From Mycobacterium sp. 1423905.2 (GTDB lineage Bacteria > Actinomycetota > Actinomycetes > Mycobacteriales > Mycobacteriaceae): a DNA stretch of 47,222 nucleotides. The position numbers and the translations under genes were made by a program. The stretch spans positions 1 through 47,222 of the forward strand of contig NZ_LZLE01000026.1 in NCBI RefSeq assembly GCF_001673155.1. Reading direction: 5' to 3'. The notes under the pieces are model-generated. The model had not been told where the DNA came from, did no database searches, and worked only from the letters and a program-made list of their open reading frames with translations. Below, piece after piece: positions 28,286 through 39,732 of this stretch; the stretch's first letter is position 1; each line of letters starts with the position of its first letter.

Positions 28286-29221
28286 CTATGCCCGTTCTCG
28301 CATCGAGGCCCATAAGGCGGCGGTGGCCGCCGTGCACGCCGCGGCGCCGGCCACATGCACGGCAACCAGCGCGGCCGGCACCCCGGTGAAGTACTGCGCC
28401 GTCCCGACGCCGGCCTGGGCGAACACCAGCGCCAGCAGGACGCCCAGTCGCAGCAGGACGGCACGGCTGGCCTGCACCGCCAGCAGCCCGAACCCGAGGC
28501 CGACCAGCAGCGCCAGGTAGGACACCAGCAGTGACGAATGCATGTGCACCAGCGTGGTGATCTCGACCTTGAGCCGGGGCACTGTGCGGCTGGGACTCTT
28601 GTCACCCGCATGCGGCCCCGCGGCGGTCACCAGCGTGCCCGTCACCAGCACCGCCGCCAGGTTGAGCGCGCTCAACGCCGTGAGCAGCCGCAGTGGCCGA
28701 GGGGCGCCGTCACTGACCATCCCGTCGTCGGGTTCCCCGACCTTCACGTAGAGCAGCACCGACAGCCACACCATCGTCATCGAGGTCAGCAGGTGGATGG
28801 CCACCGTCCACCACAGCAGCCCGGTGCGCACGGTGATGCCGCCGATGACCGCCTGCACCACCGTCGAGGCCGGCATCAGCCACGCATACACCAACACCTC
28901 CGTGCGCCGGCGCGCCTGGATGACCGCCAGCACGGCCAGCGCCGCGGTGACCACCACGGCAAACGTGATCATCCGATTGCCGAACTCGACCGCCTGGTGG
29001 ATGCGCGGTACTTCGGAGACCGCTACCGGGGTGAAGCTGCCCGGGAAGCACTGCGGCCAGGTGGGGCAGCCCAGACCTGACGCGGTGACCCGGACGATGG
29101 CGCCGGTGACGGCGATGCCGCCTTGGGTGAGAATCACGGCGAACGCGATGACCCGCTGGACACGCAGGCTCGGGTCGGGCAGCAGGTCGACCCACCGCCT
29201 CAGCGTTCGTTTGACGGGCAC
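28286..29221 (-). CDS. ctaA: Heme A synthase
   Basis: A 311-residue membrane protein with eight helices that oxidises heme O to heme A for cytochrome aa3. The first half shows GAIVRVTASGLGCPTWPQCF and EVPRIHQAVEFGNRMITF, where the His ligand and the essential Glu region sit; the second half has TTLVHMHSSLLVSYLALLVG and ALVAVHVAGAAAC with further His ligands. Cys in GLGCPTWPQCF forms the family's cysteine pair. It equals Rv1456c, once annotated as an antibiotic transporter. Start GTG 29221 lies six bases after TACCAT, so it is likely leaderless with its own promoter. Confidence 0.93.
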   Translation of the reverse strand: MPVKRTLRRWVDLLPDPSLRVQRVIAFAVILTQGGIAVTGAIVRVTASGLGCPTWPQCFPGSFTPVAVSEVPRIHQAVEFGNRMITFAVVVTAALAVLAVIQARRRTEVLVYAWLMPASTVVQAVIGGITVRTGLLWWTVAIHLLTSMTMVWLSVLLYVKVGEPDDGMVSDGAPRPLRLLTALSALNLAAVLVTGTLVTAAGPHAGDKSPSRTVPRLKVEITTLVHMHSSLLVSYLALLVGLGFGLLAVQASRAVLLRLGVLLALVFAQAGVGTAQYFTGVPAALVAVHVAGAAACTAATAALWASMRERA

Positions 29222-29227
29222 CGCCCG

Positions 29228-29260
29228 ATGGTATCGACCACTACGAGGCGTAGTAGAAGC
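29228..29260. promoter_or_regulatory. ctaA promoter with perfect inverted repeat ACTACG-AGG-CGTAGT
   Basis: Minus-strand TACCAT (29233-29228) is the -10 candidate, six bases from the ctaA GTG. Just upstream for ctaA is ACTACGAGGCGTAGT (29240-29254), a perfect 6-base inverted repeat extended into GCGTAGTAGAAGC (29248-29260), the word also present at ctaB. A repressor bound here would block polymerase. Confidence 0.55.
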
Positions 29261-29272
29261 GGGCGGCTGCAT

Positions 29273-29330
29273 CGAGATTGCTGTGGGGGCTGTGCCACCC
29301 GGCGTTGCCGCGACGGTGACGGCAATCTCG
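29273..29330. repeat. 9-bp inverted repeat upstream of the aldo/keto reductase
   Basis: CGAGATTGC (29273-29281) and GCAATCTCG (29322-29330) are perfect inverted copies separated by 40 bases, with a small internal stem GTGG/CCAC. It lies 70-127 bases before the reductase start. It may be a leader structure or operator; no function can be assigned. Confidence 0.5.
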
Positions 29331-29399
29331 TCGTGAGTAGCCGAGCGGATCGGTGGGCACTATGGACGAGGACGCTCAGGACGGCCCAGGAAGGCAGAC

Positions 29400-30248
29400 A
29401 TGACCACAATTCCGACGATCGAGCTCAACGACGGCGCGCACATTCCGCAATTGGGTTTCGGTGTCTTCCAGATCGAGCCCGCGGACACCCCCACGGCGGT
29501 GGCTGCGGCGTTGGAGATCGGTTACCGGCACATCGACACCGCCCAGATGTACGGCAACGAAAAGGAAGTCGGTCAGGGCATCCGCAAGGCCGGTGTGGAC
29601 CGCGCCGACGTCTTCATCACCAGCAAGCTCAACAACGGCTTCCACCGTCCCGACGAGGCCCGTCGTGCGTTCGCCGACACGCTGAGCGCCCTGGAATCCG
29701 ACTACGTCGACCTGTTCCTCATCCACTGGCCGCTGCCGACGCTTTACGACGGCGACTTCGTCTCAACCTGGCGGGTGCTCGAAGAGTTCGCCAAAGACGG
29801 GCGGGCGCGCAGCATCGGGGTGTCGAACTTCCAGCCGGCCCACCTCGAGCGGCTAGCGCAGGAAACCGACACGGTGCCCGCGGTCAACCAGGTCGAGGTT
29901 CACCCCTACTTCCTCAACGACCAGGTGCGCTCCTACGGGCAGCAGCACGGCATCGTGACCGAGGCGTGGTCGCCGATCGCTCAGGGCAAGGTCCTCGACG
30001 ACCCGGTCATCGGCCGGATCGCGGAGAACCACGGTAAATCCCCGGCACAGGCGGTGTTGCGTTGGCACATCCAGCGTGGTGACGTCGTCTTCCCCAAGTC
30101 GATCTCGCCGGAGCGGATGAAGTCGAATTTCGAGTTGTTCGATTTCGAACTCGACGGCTCGGAGATGGACGCCATTTCCGCGCTCGACCGCGGTGAAGCC
30201 GGACGGACCGGCGGCAATCCGGACACGTTCGACTACGTCCCCGACTGA
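29400..30248 (+). CDS. Aldo/keto reductase
   Basis: A 282-residue TIM-barrel oxidoreductase of the AKR5-like group, using NADPH to reduce aldehydes or ketones. All four catalytic residues are visible: Asp and Tyr in YRHIDTAQMYGNE (about 47 and 52), Lys in FITSKLNN (about 77) and His in DLFLIHWP (about 110). Cofactor motifs are GVSNFQPAHL and the terminal PKSISPERMKSNFELFDFEL. ATG 29400 lies after AGGAAGG. It sits alone on the plus strand between ctaA and the ABC permease, which are adjacent in M. tuberculosis (Rv1456c, Rv1457c). The substrate is unknown. Confidence 0.93.
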   Translation: MTTIPTIELNDGAHIPQLGFGVFQIEPADTPTAVAAALEIGYRHIDTAQMYGNEKEVGQGIRKAGVDRADVFITSKLNNGFHRPDEARRAFADTLSALESDYVDLFLIHWPLPTLYDGDFVSTWRVLEEFAKDGRARSIGVSNFQPAHLERLAQETDTVPAVNQVEVHPYFLNDQVRSYGQQHGIVTEAWSPIAQGKVLDDPVIGRIAENHGKSPAQAVLRWHIQRGDVVFPKSISPERMKSNFELFDFELDGSEMDAISALDRGEAGRTGGNPDTFDYVPD

Positions 30249-30254
30249 CCAGGT

Positions 30255-31037
30255 TCAGGTGAAGCGGAACCAGCGCCGCGCCGCCAGCGCCGCCAGCGCG
30301 CCCCACACCGCCAGGACGACGATCCCGAACCAGTCCACCGACAGGATCATCGCCCGCGACAGCGCCTCGGTCAGCGCGCCGGACGGCGTCAACCGCGAGA
30401 GCCACTTCACCGACGCCGGGATCATGTCCGTTTCCAGGGTCAGGGCGCCGAATCCGGCGAAGACGAACCACATGAGGTTGGCGACGGCAAGCACGATCTC
30501 GGCCCGCAGGGTGCCGCCGAGCAGCAGCCCCAGCGCCGCGAAACCGGCGGTGCCCAACGCGATCACGGCCGCACCCAGCGCCAGCGCCGCCAACGCCGGT
30601 CGCCACCCCAACGTGAATCCGATGACACCCAGAATCAAAGCCTGCAGAAAAACCACGGCAACCACAGCCAACGACTTGCCGGCGATGATGCCCCACACCG
30701 GCAGCGGCGTCGCACCGAGCCGCTTCAGCGCCCCGTAGCGGCGGTCGAACGCGACGGCGATGGCCTGCCCGGTAAACGCGGTCGACACCACCGCCAGCGC
30801 CATGATGACCGGCACGAAAGTGGCGGCGCGGTGCTGGCCGAAGGACCCCAGGGGCAACAGGGTCAACCCGACCAGCAGCGTGATCGGAATGAACATGGTC
30901 AACAGCAGTTGCTCGCCGTTGCGCAGCAGCAGTTTGAGCTCCAGCCCGAATTGCGCGGCCAGCATGCGGGATACCGCGTTGGGGCGCGGGTCGGGGGAGA
31001 AGGTGCCCGCCGGGAACACCGGGTCCGTCTGGGTCAT
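30255..31037 (-). CDS. ABC-2 type transporter permease (Rv1457c-like)
   Basis: A 260-residue membrane protein with six helices typical of ABC-2 exporters: LLLTMFIPITLLVGLTLLPL, FVPVIMALAVVSTAFTGQAI, then the coupling motif YGALKRLGATPLPVWGIIAGK, SLAVVAVVFLQALILGVIG, FAALGLLLGG and a final FGIVVLAVWGALAAL. ATG 31037 overlaps the ATPase stop by four bases (ATGA). It should pair with the ATPase encoded next to it. Substrate unknown; the neighbours (ctaA, mptB, suf) suggest envelope or heme/cofactor traffic, but that is inference. Confidence 0.9.
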   Translation of the reverse strand: MTQTDPVFPAGTFSPDPRPNAVSRMLAAQFGLELKLLLRNGEQLLLTMFIPITLLVGLTLLPLGSFGQHRAATFVPVIMALAVVSTAFTGQAIAVAFDRRYGALKRLGATPLPVWGIIAGKSLAVVAVVFLQALILGVIGFTLGWRPALAALALGAAVIALGTAGFAALGLLLGGTLRAEIVLAVANLMWFVFAGFGALTLETDMIPASVKWLSRLTPSGALTEALSRAMILSVDWFGIVVLAVWGALAALAARRWFRFT

Positions 31038-31975
31038 TGCCGCAACTTCCTGCCGGTCAGATCGAGGAACACGTCTTCGAGGCTGCGCTGCTCGACGCGC
31101 ATGTCGGTGGCCAGCACGTCGATCTGCGCGCACCACGCGGTGACCGTCGCCAACACCTGCGGATCGACCGGGCCCTCGACCAGGTACTCGCCCGGCGTCA
31201 CCTCGCTGGCCTGATAGTCCTCGGGCAGCGCGGACGCCAGCAATGACAGATCCAGCCGCGGCGGCGCGGTGAAGCGCAGCTGGTCCTTGGCGCCGGCGCG
31301 CATCAACTCCGTCGGCGTGCCTTCGGCCACCTTGACGCCGTTGTCGATGATGACCAGCCGATCGGCAAGCTCTTCGGCCTCCTTGAGCTGATGAGTGGTC
31401 AGCACCACGGTCACGCCGTCGCGGCGCAGCGCATCGATCAGCTCCCACACCAGCAGCCGGGCGTGCGCGTCCATACCGGCGGTGGGTTCGTCGAGAAAGA
31501 CCAGTTCCGGGCGCCCGACCAGCGCGCAGGCCAGCGCCAGCCGCTGTTGCTGCCCACCGGAAAGCCGCCGGTAGGTGGTGCGCGCCGACTCGGTCAGACC
31601 CAACGTCGACAACAGCCATTGCGGGTCCAGCGGGTCGGCGGCATAGGACGCCACCAAGTGCAACATCTCACCGGCGCGGGCGGCCGGATAGCCGCCGCCG
31701 CCCTGGAGCATGACCCCGATCCGTGCCCGCAGCCGCGCGTTGTCGGTGATCGGGTTGAGCCCGAGTACCTCGATAGAGCCCGTGTCGGGGCGCACGAAGC
31801 CTTCGCACATCTCGACGGTCGTGGTCTTGCCCGCTCCATTGGGCCCGAGCAACGCCATCACCTCGGCCGCACGCACGTCCAGATCAAGATTGTCGACGGC
31901 GGCCACGGACCCGTAGCGCTTGCTGACGCCGCGCAGTCGCAGCACGACCGGGCGGTCTTGCGGGTCCGAGCTCAC
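31034..31975 (-). CDS. ABC transporter ATP-binding protein (Rv1458c-like)
   Basis: A 313-residue ATPase of the ABC-2/daunorubicin-resistance type. Walker A is LLGPNGAGKTT (near residue 42), signature RLSGGQQQRLALA, Walker B LVFLDEPTAGMD and the H-loop VVLTTHQL. The C-terminal 80 residues form the extra domain of this subfamily, ending SLEDVFLDLTGRKLRQ. GTG 31975 overlaps the mptB stop by four bases and its own stop overlaps the permease start, so mptB, ATPase and permease form one coupled unit. Confidence 0.95.
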   Translation of the reverse strand: MSSDPQDRPVVLRLRGVSKRYGSVAAVDNLDLDVRAAEVMALLGPNGAGKTTTVEMCEGFVRPDTGSIEVLGLNPITDNARLRARIGVMLQGGGGYPAARAGEMLHLVASYAADPLDPQWLLSTLGLTESARTTYRRLSGGQQQRLALACALVGRPELVFLDEPTAGMDAHARLLVWELIDALRRDGVTVVLTTHQLKEAEELADRLVIIDNGVKVAEGTPTELMRAGAKDQLRFTAPPRLDLSLLASALPEDYQASEVTPGEYLVEGPVDPQVLATVTAWCAQIDVLATDMRVEQRSLEDVFLDLTGRKLRQ

Positions 31976-33711
31976 GTGGAATCAGCGTAGGCGTCGGTTG
32001 CCGCCTCAGCGGAAGGGGTGGCAGCAGGCCTGACCCGCCCAGCCCCCGCGGTCACCGCGACAGGTTCCGGTTGCGGCGCCGACGCGGCCCCATGCTCCCG
32101 GTTGGCGGTGTCGGTGACGAATGGCAGCGCACGCCAGGGCAGTTGGTGGTAGGTCAGCGCGATCAGCACTACCACGATCAGCGCGCTGGCCAACGTGGCG
32201 TCGACGATTTGGAACAGCGCGAATCGGTCCCCGTTGGCGGTCGGACCGAAGATACCGACGATCAGCGTGATGATAATCACGGCGACCCGGAAGCCCGTTC
32301 TGGTGGCCCACGCTGCCAACGGAATGATGGCCCAGAGCAGATACCAGGGCTGCACGACGGGGAACAGCAACACCGTCAGGCCCAGCGCGACGCCGAGGCC
32401 GCCGATCGGGTGCAACCGGCCGCGGAAGACGGCCAGCAAGAGCCAACACACCATCACCATGATGATCAGCACGCCGATGCCACGGGTAAGCGACAGCACG
32501 GCGGTGGTGTGATCGCCCAGGCCCAGCAGGATGCCGACCTGGCCGGTACCCAAGGCGAGCAGCGTCGGCGGGGACATCCAGCTGCGCACCACGTTGGCGG
32601 TGCCCAGCGTGAAAATCCAGCCAAATCCCAGTCCGCTGGCCCACCCGACCAGGGCCATCACGGCCACCGACAAACCCGCCATCAGCCCGCCGACCTGCGC
32701 CAGCGCACGCAGATTGGCACCACGACGGTAGGCCAGCGCCGTACCGACAAAGCCCAGCGCCAGCAGCGACGGCAGCTTCACCTGAGAGGACAGGATGATC
32801 AGCGTCGACCCCGCCAGCAGCATGCCCAGCGGTTGCCAGTCGGGGCCGTGCCAGGACGCCGGCTTCAACGGGCGCTCCGCGTTGACGCCGCGCAACGCGA
32901 ACTCCGCCCCGGCCAGCATCAGGCCCAGCATCAGCGCCTCGTTGTGGATGCCCGCCACCAGATGCATGATCAGCAGCGGGTTGGCCGCTCCTAGCCACAG
33001 GGCGCTGACTTCGGCGACTCCACAGCGCCGGGCCAGCCGCGGTGTGGCCCACACGATCAGTGCCACGCCGACCAACACCACCAGCCGGTGGCACAGCACG
33101 GCCGCGACGATGTTCTCCCCGGTCAACGCCGAGATGCCGCGCCCCATCCACAAGAACAGCGGACCGTAGGGGGCCGGGGTCTCCCGCCACAGGCTGGGCA
33201 CCGACAGGGTGAACACGTGACCCAGACCCAGGCCGGACGCCGGGCCCACCCGATACGGGTCCAGCCCTTGCAGCGAAATCTGACTCTGTGCCAGATAGGA
33301 GTAGACGTCCTTGCTGTACATCGGCGGCGCGATCAGTAGCGGGAGGATCCACAGCAGCAGCGTGCGGTCCAGATCGCCCCGCGACATCCGCCGCTGCCCC
33401 ATCGCAAAGCGGCCGAGCATCAACCACGCCAGTGCCATCATGACCGCCCCGGTGGTGGTCATGGTCAACGACACCGTCTGGATACGGGAGGGCAGGTTGA
33501 GCAAGCGCACCCCGAACGTCGGGTCCTGGACCACCGGACGCGCGCCCGCCCCCAAAGCGCCGATCGCCATCAAAACCGTGCCGGTCGCGCCGAACAAGCG
33601 CGTGCGCCGCAGCGTGGTGAGCTCAGCGGCATTCAGCGGTGAGCCGACCGCCTGCTCGTCGCCGTGCAGACTGGCGATCGACGAGCTCAACGTGTGGTGG
33701 CGGGCTGCCAT
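31972..33711 (-). CDS. mptB: Alpha-(1->6)-mannopyranosyltransferase MptB
   Basis: A 579-residue GT-C glycosyltransferase with about 14 membrane helices, orthologous to Rv1459c. It uses polyprenyl-phosphate mannose to start the alpha-1,6-mannan core of lipomannan and lipoarabinomannan outside the membrane. The N-terminal cytosolic part (1-40) is followed by TVLMAIGALGAG, then the first loop with acidic and Tyr residues (IAPPMYSKDVYSYLAQSQI), as in GT-C enzymes, then AAPYGPLFLWMGRGI-type sequence and many helices. The C-terminus is a Pro/Ala-rich tail. ATG 33711 is first in its operon and has no ribosome site. Confidence 0.93.
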   Translation of the reverse strand: MAARHHTLSSSIASLHGDEQAVGSPLNAAELTTLRRTRLFGATGTVLMAIGALGAGARPVVQDPTFGVRLLNLPSRIQTVSLTMTTTGAVMMALAWLMLGRFAMGQRRMSRGDLDRTLLLWILPLLIAPPMYSKDVYSYLAQSQISLQGLDPYRVGPASGLGLGHVFTLSVPSLWRETPAPYGPLFLWMGRGISALTGENIVAAVLCHRLVVLVGVALIVWATPRLARRCGVAEVSALWLGAANPLLIMHLVAGIHNEALMLGLMLAGAEFALRGVNAERPLKPASWHGPDWQPLGMLLAGSTLIILSSQVKLPSLLALGFVGTALAYRRGANLRALAQVGGLMAGLSVAVMALVGWASGLGFGWIFTLGTANVVRSWMSPPTLLALGTGQVGILLGLGDHTTAVLSLTRGIGVLIIMVMVCWLLLAVFRGRLHPIGGLGVALGLTVLLFPVVQPWYLLWAIIPLAAWATRTGFRVAVIIITLIVGIFGPTANGDRFALFQIVDATLASALIVVVLIALTYHQLPWRALPFVTDTANREHGAASAPQPEPVAVTAGAGRVRPAATPSAEAATDAYADST

Positions 33712-33717
33712 TTCAGC

Positions 33718-33723
33718 AGCCTA
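33718..33723 (-). promoter_or_regulatory. mptB -10 element, probable leaderless start
   Basis: TAGGCT on the minus strand is followed by six bases and the mptB ATG. The same hexamer stands seven bases before secG. The mptB-sufR interval is 120 bases with divergent promoters. Confidence 0.45.
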
Positions 33724-33820
33724 ACGGCAGGCTGCGCACCGCCCCGCAGTCCCACGGGGTGTGACCGATGCGACCCGTTAGCCAGGGCACCCTTGGTGGA
33801 CCGCCCGCCGGAATTGCGTC

Positions 33821-33835
33821 ACACTGGTGTTGTGA
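33821..33835. promoter_or_regulatory. SufR operator ACACT-N5-TGTGA over the sufR start codon
   Basis: ACACT-GGTGT-TGTGA matches the near-palindrome described for M. tuberculosis SufR (Rv1460). The GTG start codon at 33832-33834 is inside its right arm. CACACT (33820-33825) with six bases to the GTG could be a degenerate -10 of a leaderless transcript, so SufR binding would cover both promoter and start. Confidence 0.75.
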
Positions 33836-34599
33836 AAATCCAATCGCAGGATGCTGCTGCGCGTGCGGCCGCCGCTGCGGGTTCGGATGGCCACACTCGC
33901 CGCGCGATCGTGCGCCTGTTGGTGGAGTCCGGATCGATCACCGCTGGTGAAATCGGCGACCGGCTCGGCCTGTCTGCCGCCGGGGTGCGGCGCCACCTCG
34001 ACGCGCTGATCGACGCCGGCGACGCCGAGTCGGTACCGGCCGCCGCGTGGCAGCAGGTAGGCCGCGGACGACCGGCCAAGCGCTACCGCCTGACCGCCGC
34101 CGGCCGGACCAAGCTCGACCATGCCTACGACGACCTGGCCGCCGCAGCCATTCGCCAACTGCGCGAGATCGGCGGCGACGAGGCCGTCCGGACCTTCGCG
34201 CGCCGGCGCATCGACGGCATCTTGTCCGGGGTATCCGGCGCCGACGGGCCCGACGAAGGCGCGGTGGAAGACGCCGCCGAGCGCATCGCCGGGGCACTGA
34301 GCAAAGCCGGCTACATCGCCACCACCACCAGGGTGGGCGGGCCAATCCACGGTGTGCAAATCTGCCAGCACCACTGCCCGGTGTCGCACGTCGCCCAGGA
34401 ATTCCCCGAGTTGTGCGAAGCCGAGCAGCAAGCCATGGCCGAGGTGCTCGGAACGCACGTGCAGCGGTTGGCGACCATCGTCAACGGCGACTGCGCCTGC
34501 ACCACCCATGTGCCACTTACCGTCCCAAATTCGACGGAGGCGCCCAGCCCGCGCCGCGACATGACTGACCCCACGAGCAACAAAGGAGCGTCCGTATGA
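33832..34599 (+). CDS. sufR: Iron-sulfur responsive transcriptional repressor SufR
   Basis: A 255-residue regulator of the suf operon. Residues 22-95 are a winged helix-turn-helix: [39 protein letters not shown], then [15 protein letters not shown]. The C-terminal half carries the cluster-binding cysteines in [27 protein letters not shown] and [11 protein letters not shown]. Holo-SufR represses the operon and apo-SufR releases it. Start GTG 33832 ([12 protein letters not shown]) lies in the operator; the longer open frame upstream runs through the mptB promoter and is rejected. Its stop overlaps sufB by four bases. Confidence 0.95.
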   Translation: MKIQSQDAAARAAAAAGSDGHTRRAIVRLLVESGSITAGEIGDRLGLSAAGVRRHLDALIDAGDAESVPAAAWQQVGRGRPAKRYRLTAAGRTKLDHAYDDLAAAAIRQLREIGGDEAVRTFARRRIDGILSGVSGADGPDEGAVEDAAERIAGALSKAGYIATTTRVGGPIHGVQICQHHCPVSHVAQEFPELCEAEQQAMAEVLGTHVQRLATIVNGDCACTTHVPLTVPNSTEAPSPRRDMTDPTSNKGASV

Positions 34600-36044
34600 C
34601 CCTCACACCCGAGGCAAGCAAGGTTCCGGCCGCGCCGCTCACCCAGGAAGAGGCCATCGCCTCCCTGGGCAAGTACGGCTACGGCTGGGCGGACTCCGAC
34701 GTCGCCGGCGCCAGCGCGCAGCGCGGTCTGTCCGAGGCGGTGGTCCGCGACATCTCGGCGAAGAAGAACGAGCCGGAATGGATGCTGGACATCCGGCTGA
34801 AGGCGCTGCGCATCTTCGACAAGAAGCCGATGCCGAACTGGGGCTCGAACCTTCAGGGCATCGACTTCGACAACATCAAGTACTTCGTGCGCTCCACCGA
34901 GAAGCAAGCCGCGACGTGGGACGACCTGCCCGAAGACATCCGCAACACCTACGACAAGCTGGGCATCCCGGAAGCCGAGAAGCAGCGGCTGGTGTCCGGC
35001 GTGGCCGCGCAGTACGAGTCTGAGGTGGTGTACCACCAGATCCGGGAGGACCTGGAGGCCCAGGGCGTCATCTTCCTCGACACCGACTCCGGTCTGCGGC
35101 AACACCCGGAGATCTTCAAGGAGTACTTCGGCACCGTCATCCCGGCGGGCGACAACAAGTTCTCCGCGCTCAACACCGCGGTGTGGAGCGGCGGCTCGTT
35201 CATCTACGTCCCGCCCGGTGTGCACGTCGACATCCCACTGCAGGCCTACTTCCGGATCAACACCGAGAACATGGGCCAGTTCGAGCGCACGCTGATCATC
35301 GCCGACGAGGGCTCCTACGTGCACTACGTCGAAGGTTGCACCGCGCCGATCTACAAGTCGGACTCGCTGCACTCCGCGGTCGTCGAGATCATCGTCAAAC
35401 CCCATGCGCGCGTGCGCTACACGACCATCCAGAACTGGTCGAACAACGTCTACAACCTGGTCACCAAACGGGCCCGCGCCGAGGCCGGCGCCACCATGGA
35501 GTGGATCGACGGCAACATCGGATCCAAGGTCACCATGAAGTACCCGGCGGTCTGGATGACCGGCGAGCACGCCAAGGGCGAGGTGCTGTCGGTGGCGTTC
35601 GCCGGTGAGGACCAGCACCAGGACACCGGCGCCAAGATGCTGCACCTGGCGCCGAACACGTCGAGCAACATCGTCTCCAAGTCGGTGGCGCGCGGCGGTG
35701 GCCGCACCTCCTACCGCGGTCTGGTGCAGGTGAACAAGGGCGCGCACGGATCCCGCTCCAGCGTGAAATGCGATGCGCTGCTGGTCGACACCATCAGCCG
35801 CAGCGACACCTACCCGTATGTCGACATCCGCGAGGACGACGTGACGATGGGCCACGAGGCCACCGTGTCCAAGGTCAGCGACAACCAGCTGTTCTACCTG
35901 ATGAGCCGCGGGTTGACCGAGGACGAGGCCATGGCGATGGTGGTGCGCGGCTTCGTCGAGCCGATCGCCAAGGAACTGCCCATGGAATACGCCCTGGAGC
36001 TCAACCGGCTGATCGAGCTGCAGATGGAGGGTGCGGTCGGATGA
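34596..36044 (+). CDS. sufB: Fe-S cluster assembly scaffold SufB (no intein)
   Basis: A 482-residue scaffold subunit of the SufBCD complex on which Fe-S clusters are built. Typical blocks are [73 protein letters not shown], and the terminal [14 protein letters not shown] region ending [18 protein letters not shown]. In M. tuberculosis SufB is about 846 residues because of an intein; here the host protein is continuous, and Cys248 in VEGCTAP is probably the residue that bounds the tuberculosis intein. ATG 34596 overlaps sufR by four bases and the stop overlaps sufD by four. Confidence 0.98.
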   Translation: MTLTPEASKVPAAPLTQEEAIASLGKYGYGWADSDVAGASAQRGLSEAVVRDISAKKNEPEWMLDIRLKALRIFDKKPMPNWGSNLQGIDFDNIKYFVRSTEKQAATWDDLPEDIRNTYDKLGIPEAEKQRLVSGVAAQYESEVVYHQIREDLEAQGVIFLDTDSGLRQHPEIFKEYFGTVIPAGDNKFSALNTAVWSGGSFIYVPPGVHVDIPLQAYFRINTENMGQFERTLIIADEGSYVHYVEGCTAPIYKSDSLHSAVVEIIVKPHARVRYTTIQNWSNNVYNLVTKRARAEAGATMEWIDGNIGSKVTMKYPAVWMTGEHAKGEVLSVAFAGEDQHQDTGAKMLHLAPNTSSNIVSKSVARGGGRTSYRGLVQVNKGAHGSRSSVKCDALLVDTISRSDTYPYVDIREDDVTMGHEATVSKVSDNQLFYLMSRGLTEDEAMAMVVRGFVEPIAKELPMEYALELNRLIELQMEGAVG

Positions 36045-37209
36045 CCGCACCAGCTGGATCGTCGATAGCCGCACTGAACAAGGGAGAGCTGTTCGCCTCC
36101 TTCGACGTCGACGCCTTCGAAGTCCCGCACGGCCGCGACGAGCTGTGGCGGTTCACCCCGCTACGGCGGCTGCGGGGATTGCACGACGGATCGGCGCGCG
36201 CCACCGGCAGCGCACAGATCACCGTCAGCGAGCACCCGGGCGTGCAGGTCGAATCCGTGCGTCGCGGCGACGAGCGGCTCGGGCAGGGTGGCGTACCGAC
36301 CGATCGCGTTGCAGCACAGGCATTCTCGTCGTTCAACGCGGCGACGGTGGTGACCGTCGGGCGTGACACGCAGGTCGGTGAACCGGTGAACATCGTCGTA
36401 ACTGGGCCCGGCGCGGGAGCGGTCGCCTACGGCCACGTGCAGATCCGGGTCGCCGAACTCGGTGAAGCCGTCGTCGTCATCGACAACCGGGGGAGCGGAA
36501 CCTACGCCGAGAACGTCGAATTCGTCGTCGCGGACGCCGCGCGGCTCACCGTTGTGTGGCTCGCCGACTGGGCCGACGACGCCGTGCACGTCAGTGCGCA
36601 CCACGCCCGGCTGGGCAAGGACGCGGTGCTGCGGCACGTCACGGTCACCCTGGGCGGCGAGGTGGTGCGGTTGACCGCCAACGTGCGGTTCACCGCCTCC
36701 GGCGGCGACGCGGAACTGTTGGGGCTCTACTTCGCCGACGACGGCCAGCATCTGGAGTCGCGGCTGCTCGTCGATCACGCACAGCCCGACTGCAGATCCA
36801 ACGTGCTGTATAAGGGTGCGCTGCAAGGAGATCCGGACTCATCGCGGCCCGACGCGCACACCGTCTGGGTGGGTGACGTGCTGATCCGCGCCGAGGCCAC
36901 CGGCACCGACACGTTCGAAGTGAACCGCAACCTGGTCCTCACCGACGGTGCCCGTGCGGACTCGGTGCCCAACCTGGAAATCGAGACCGGCGAGATCGTC
37001 GGTGCCGGACACGCCAGCGCCACCGGGCGATTCGACGACGAGCAACTGTTCTACCTGCGCTCGCGCGGCATACCCGAAGACCAGGCACGCCGGCTGGTGG
37101 TGCGCGGCTTCTTCGGCGAGATCATTTCTCGCATCGGGGTGCCCGAGTTACGCGAGCGCCTGACCACCGCCATCGAACACGAACTAGAGATCACGGAAAA
37201 GACGGCTTT

Positions 37210-37213
<4 letters not shown>
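36041..37213 (+). CDS. sufD: Fe-S cluster assembly protein SufD
   Basis: A 390-residue partner of SufB with the same right-handed beta-helix core, needed for iron entry. Visible parts are [95 protein letters not shown] and [23 protein letters not shown] 36041 follows a Gly/Gly end of SufB and overlaps its stop (ATGA). The longer open frame upstream overlaps sufB and is rejected. Confidence 0.96.

Positions 37214-39706
<2,493 letters not shown>

Positions 39707-39732
<26 letters not shown>

Noticed and set aside
34311..36074. 587-codon minus-strand frame opposite sufB
   Set aside because: Shadow of sufB with no ribosome site or recognisable domain.
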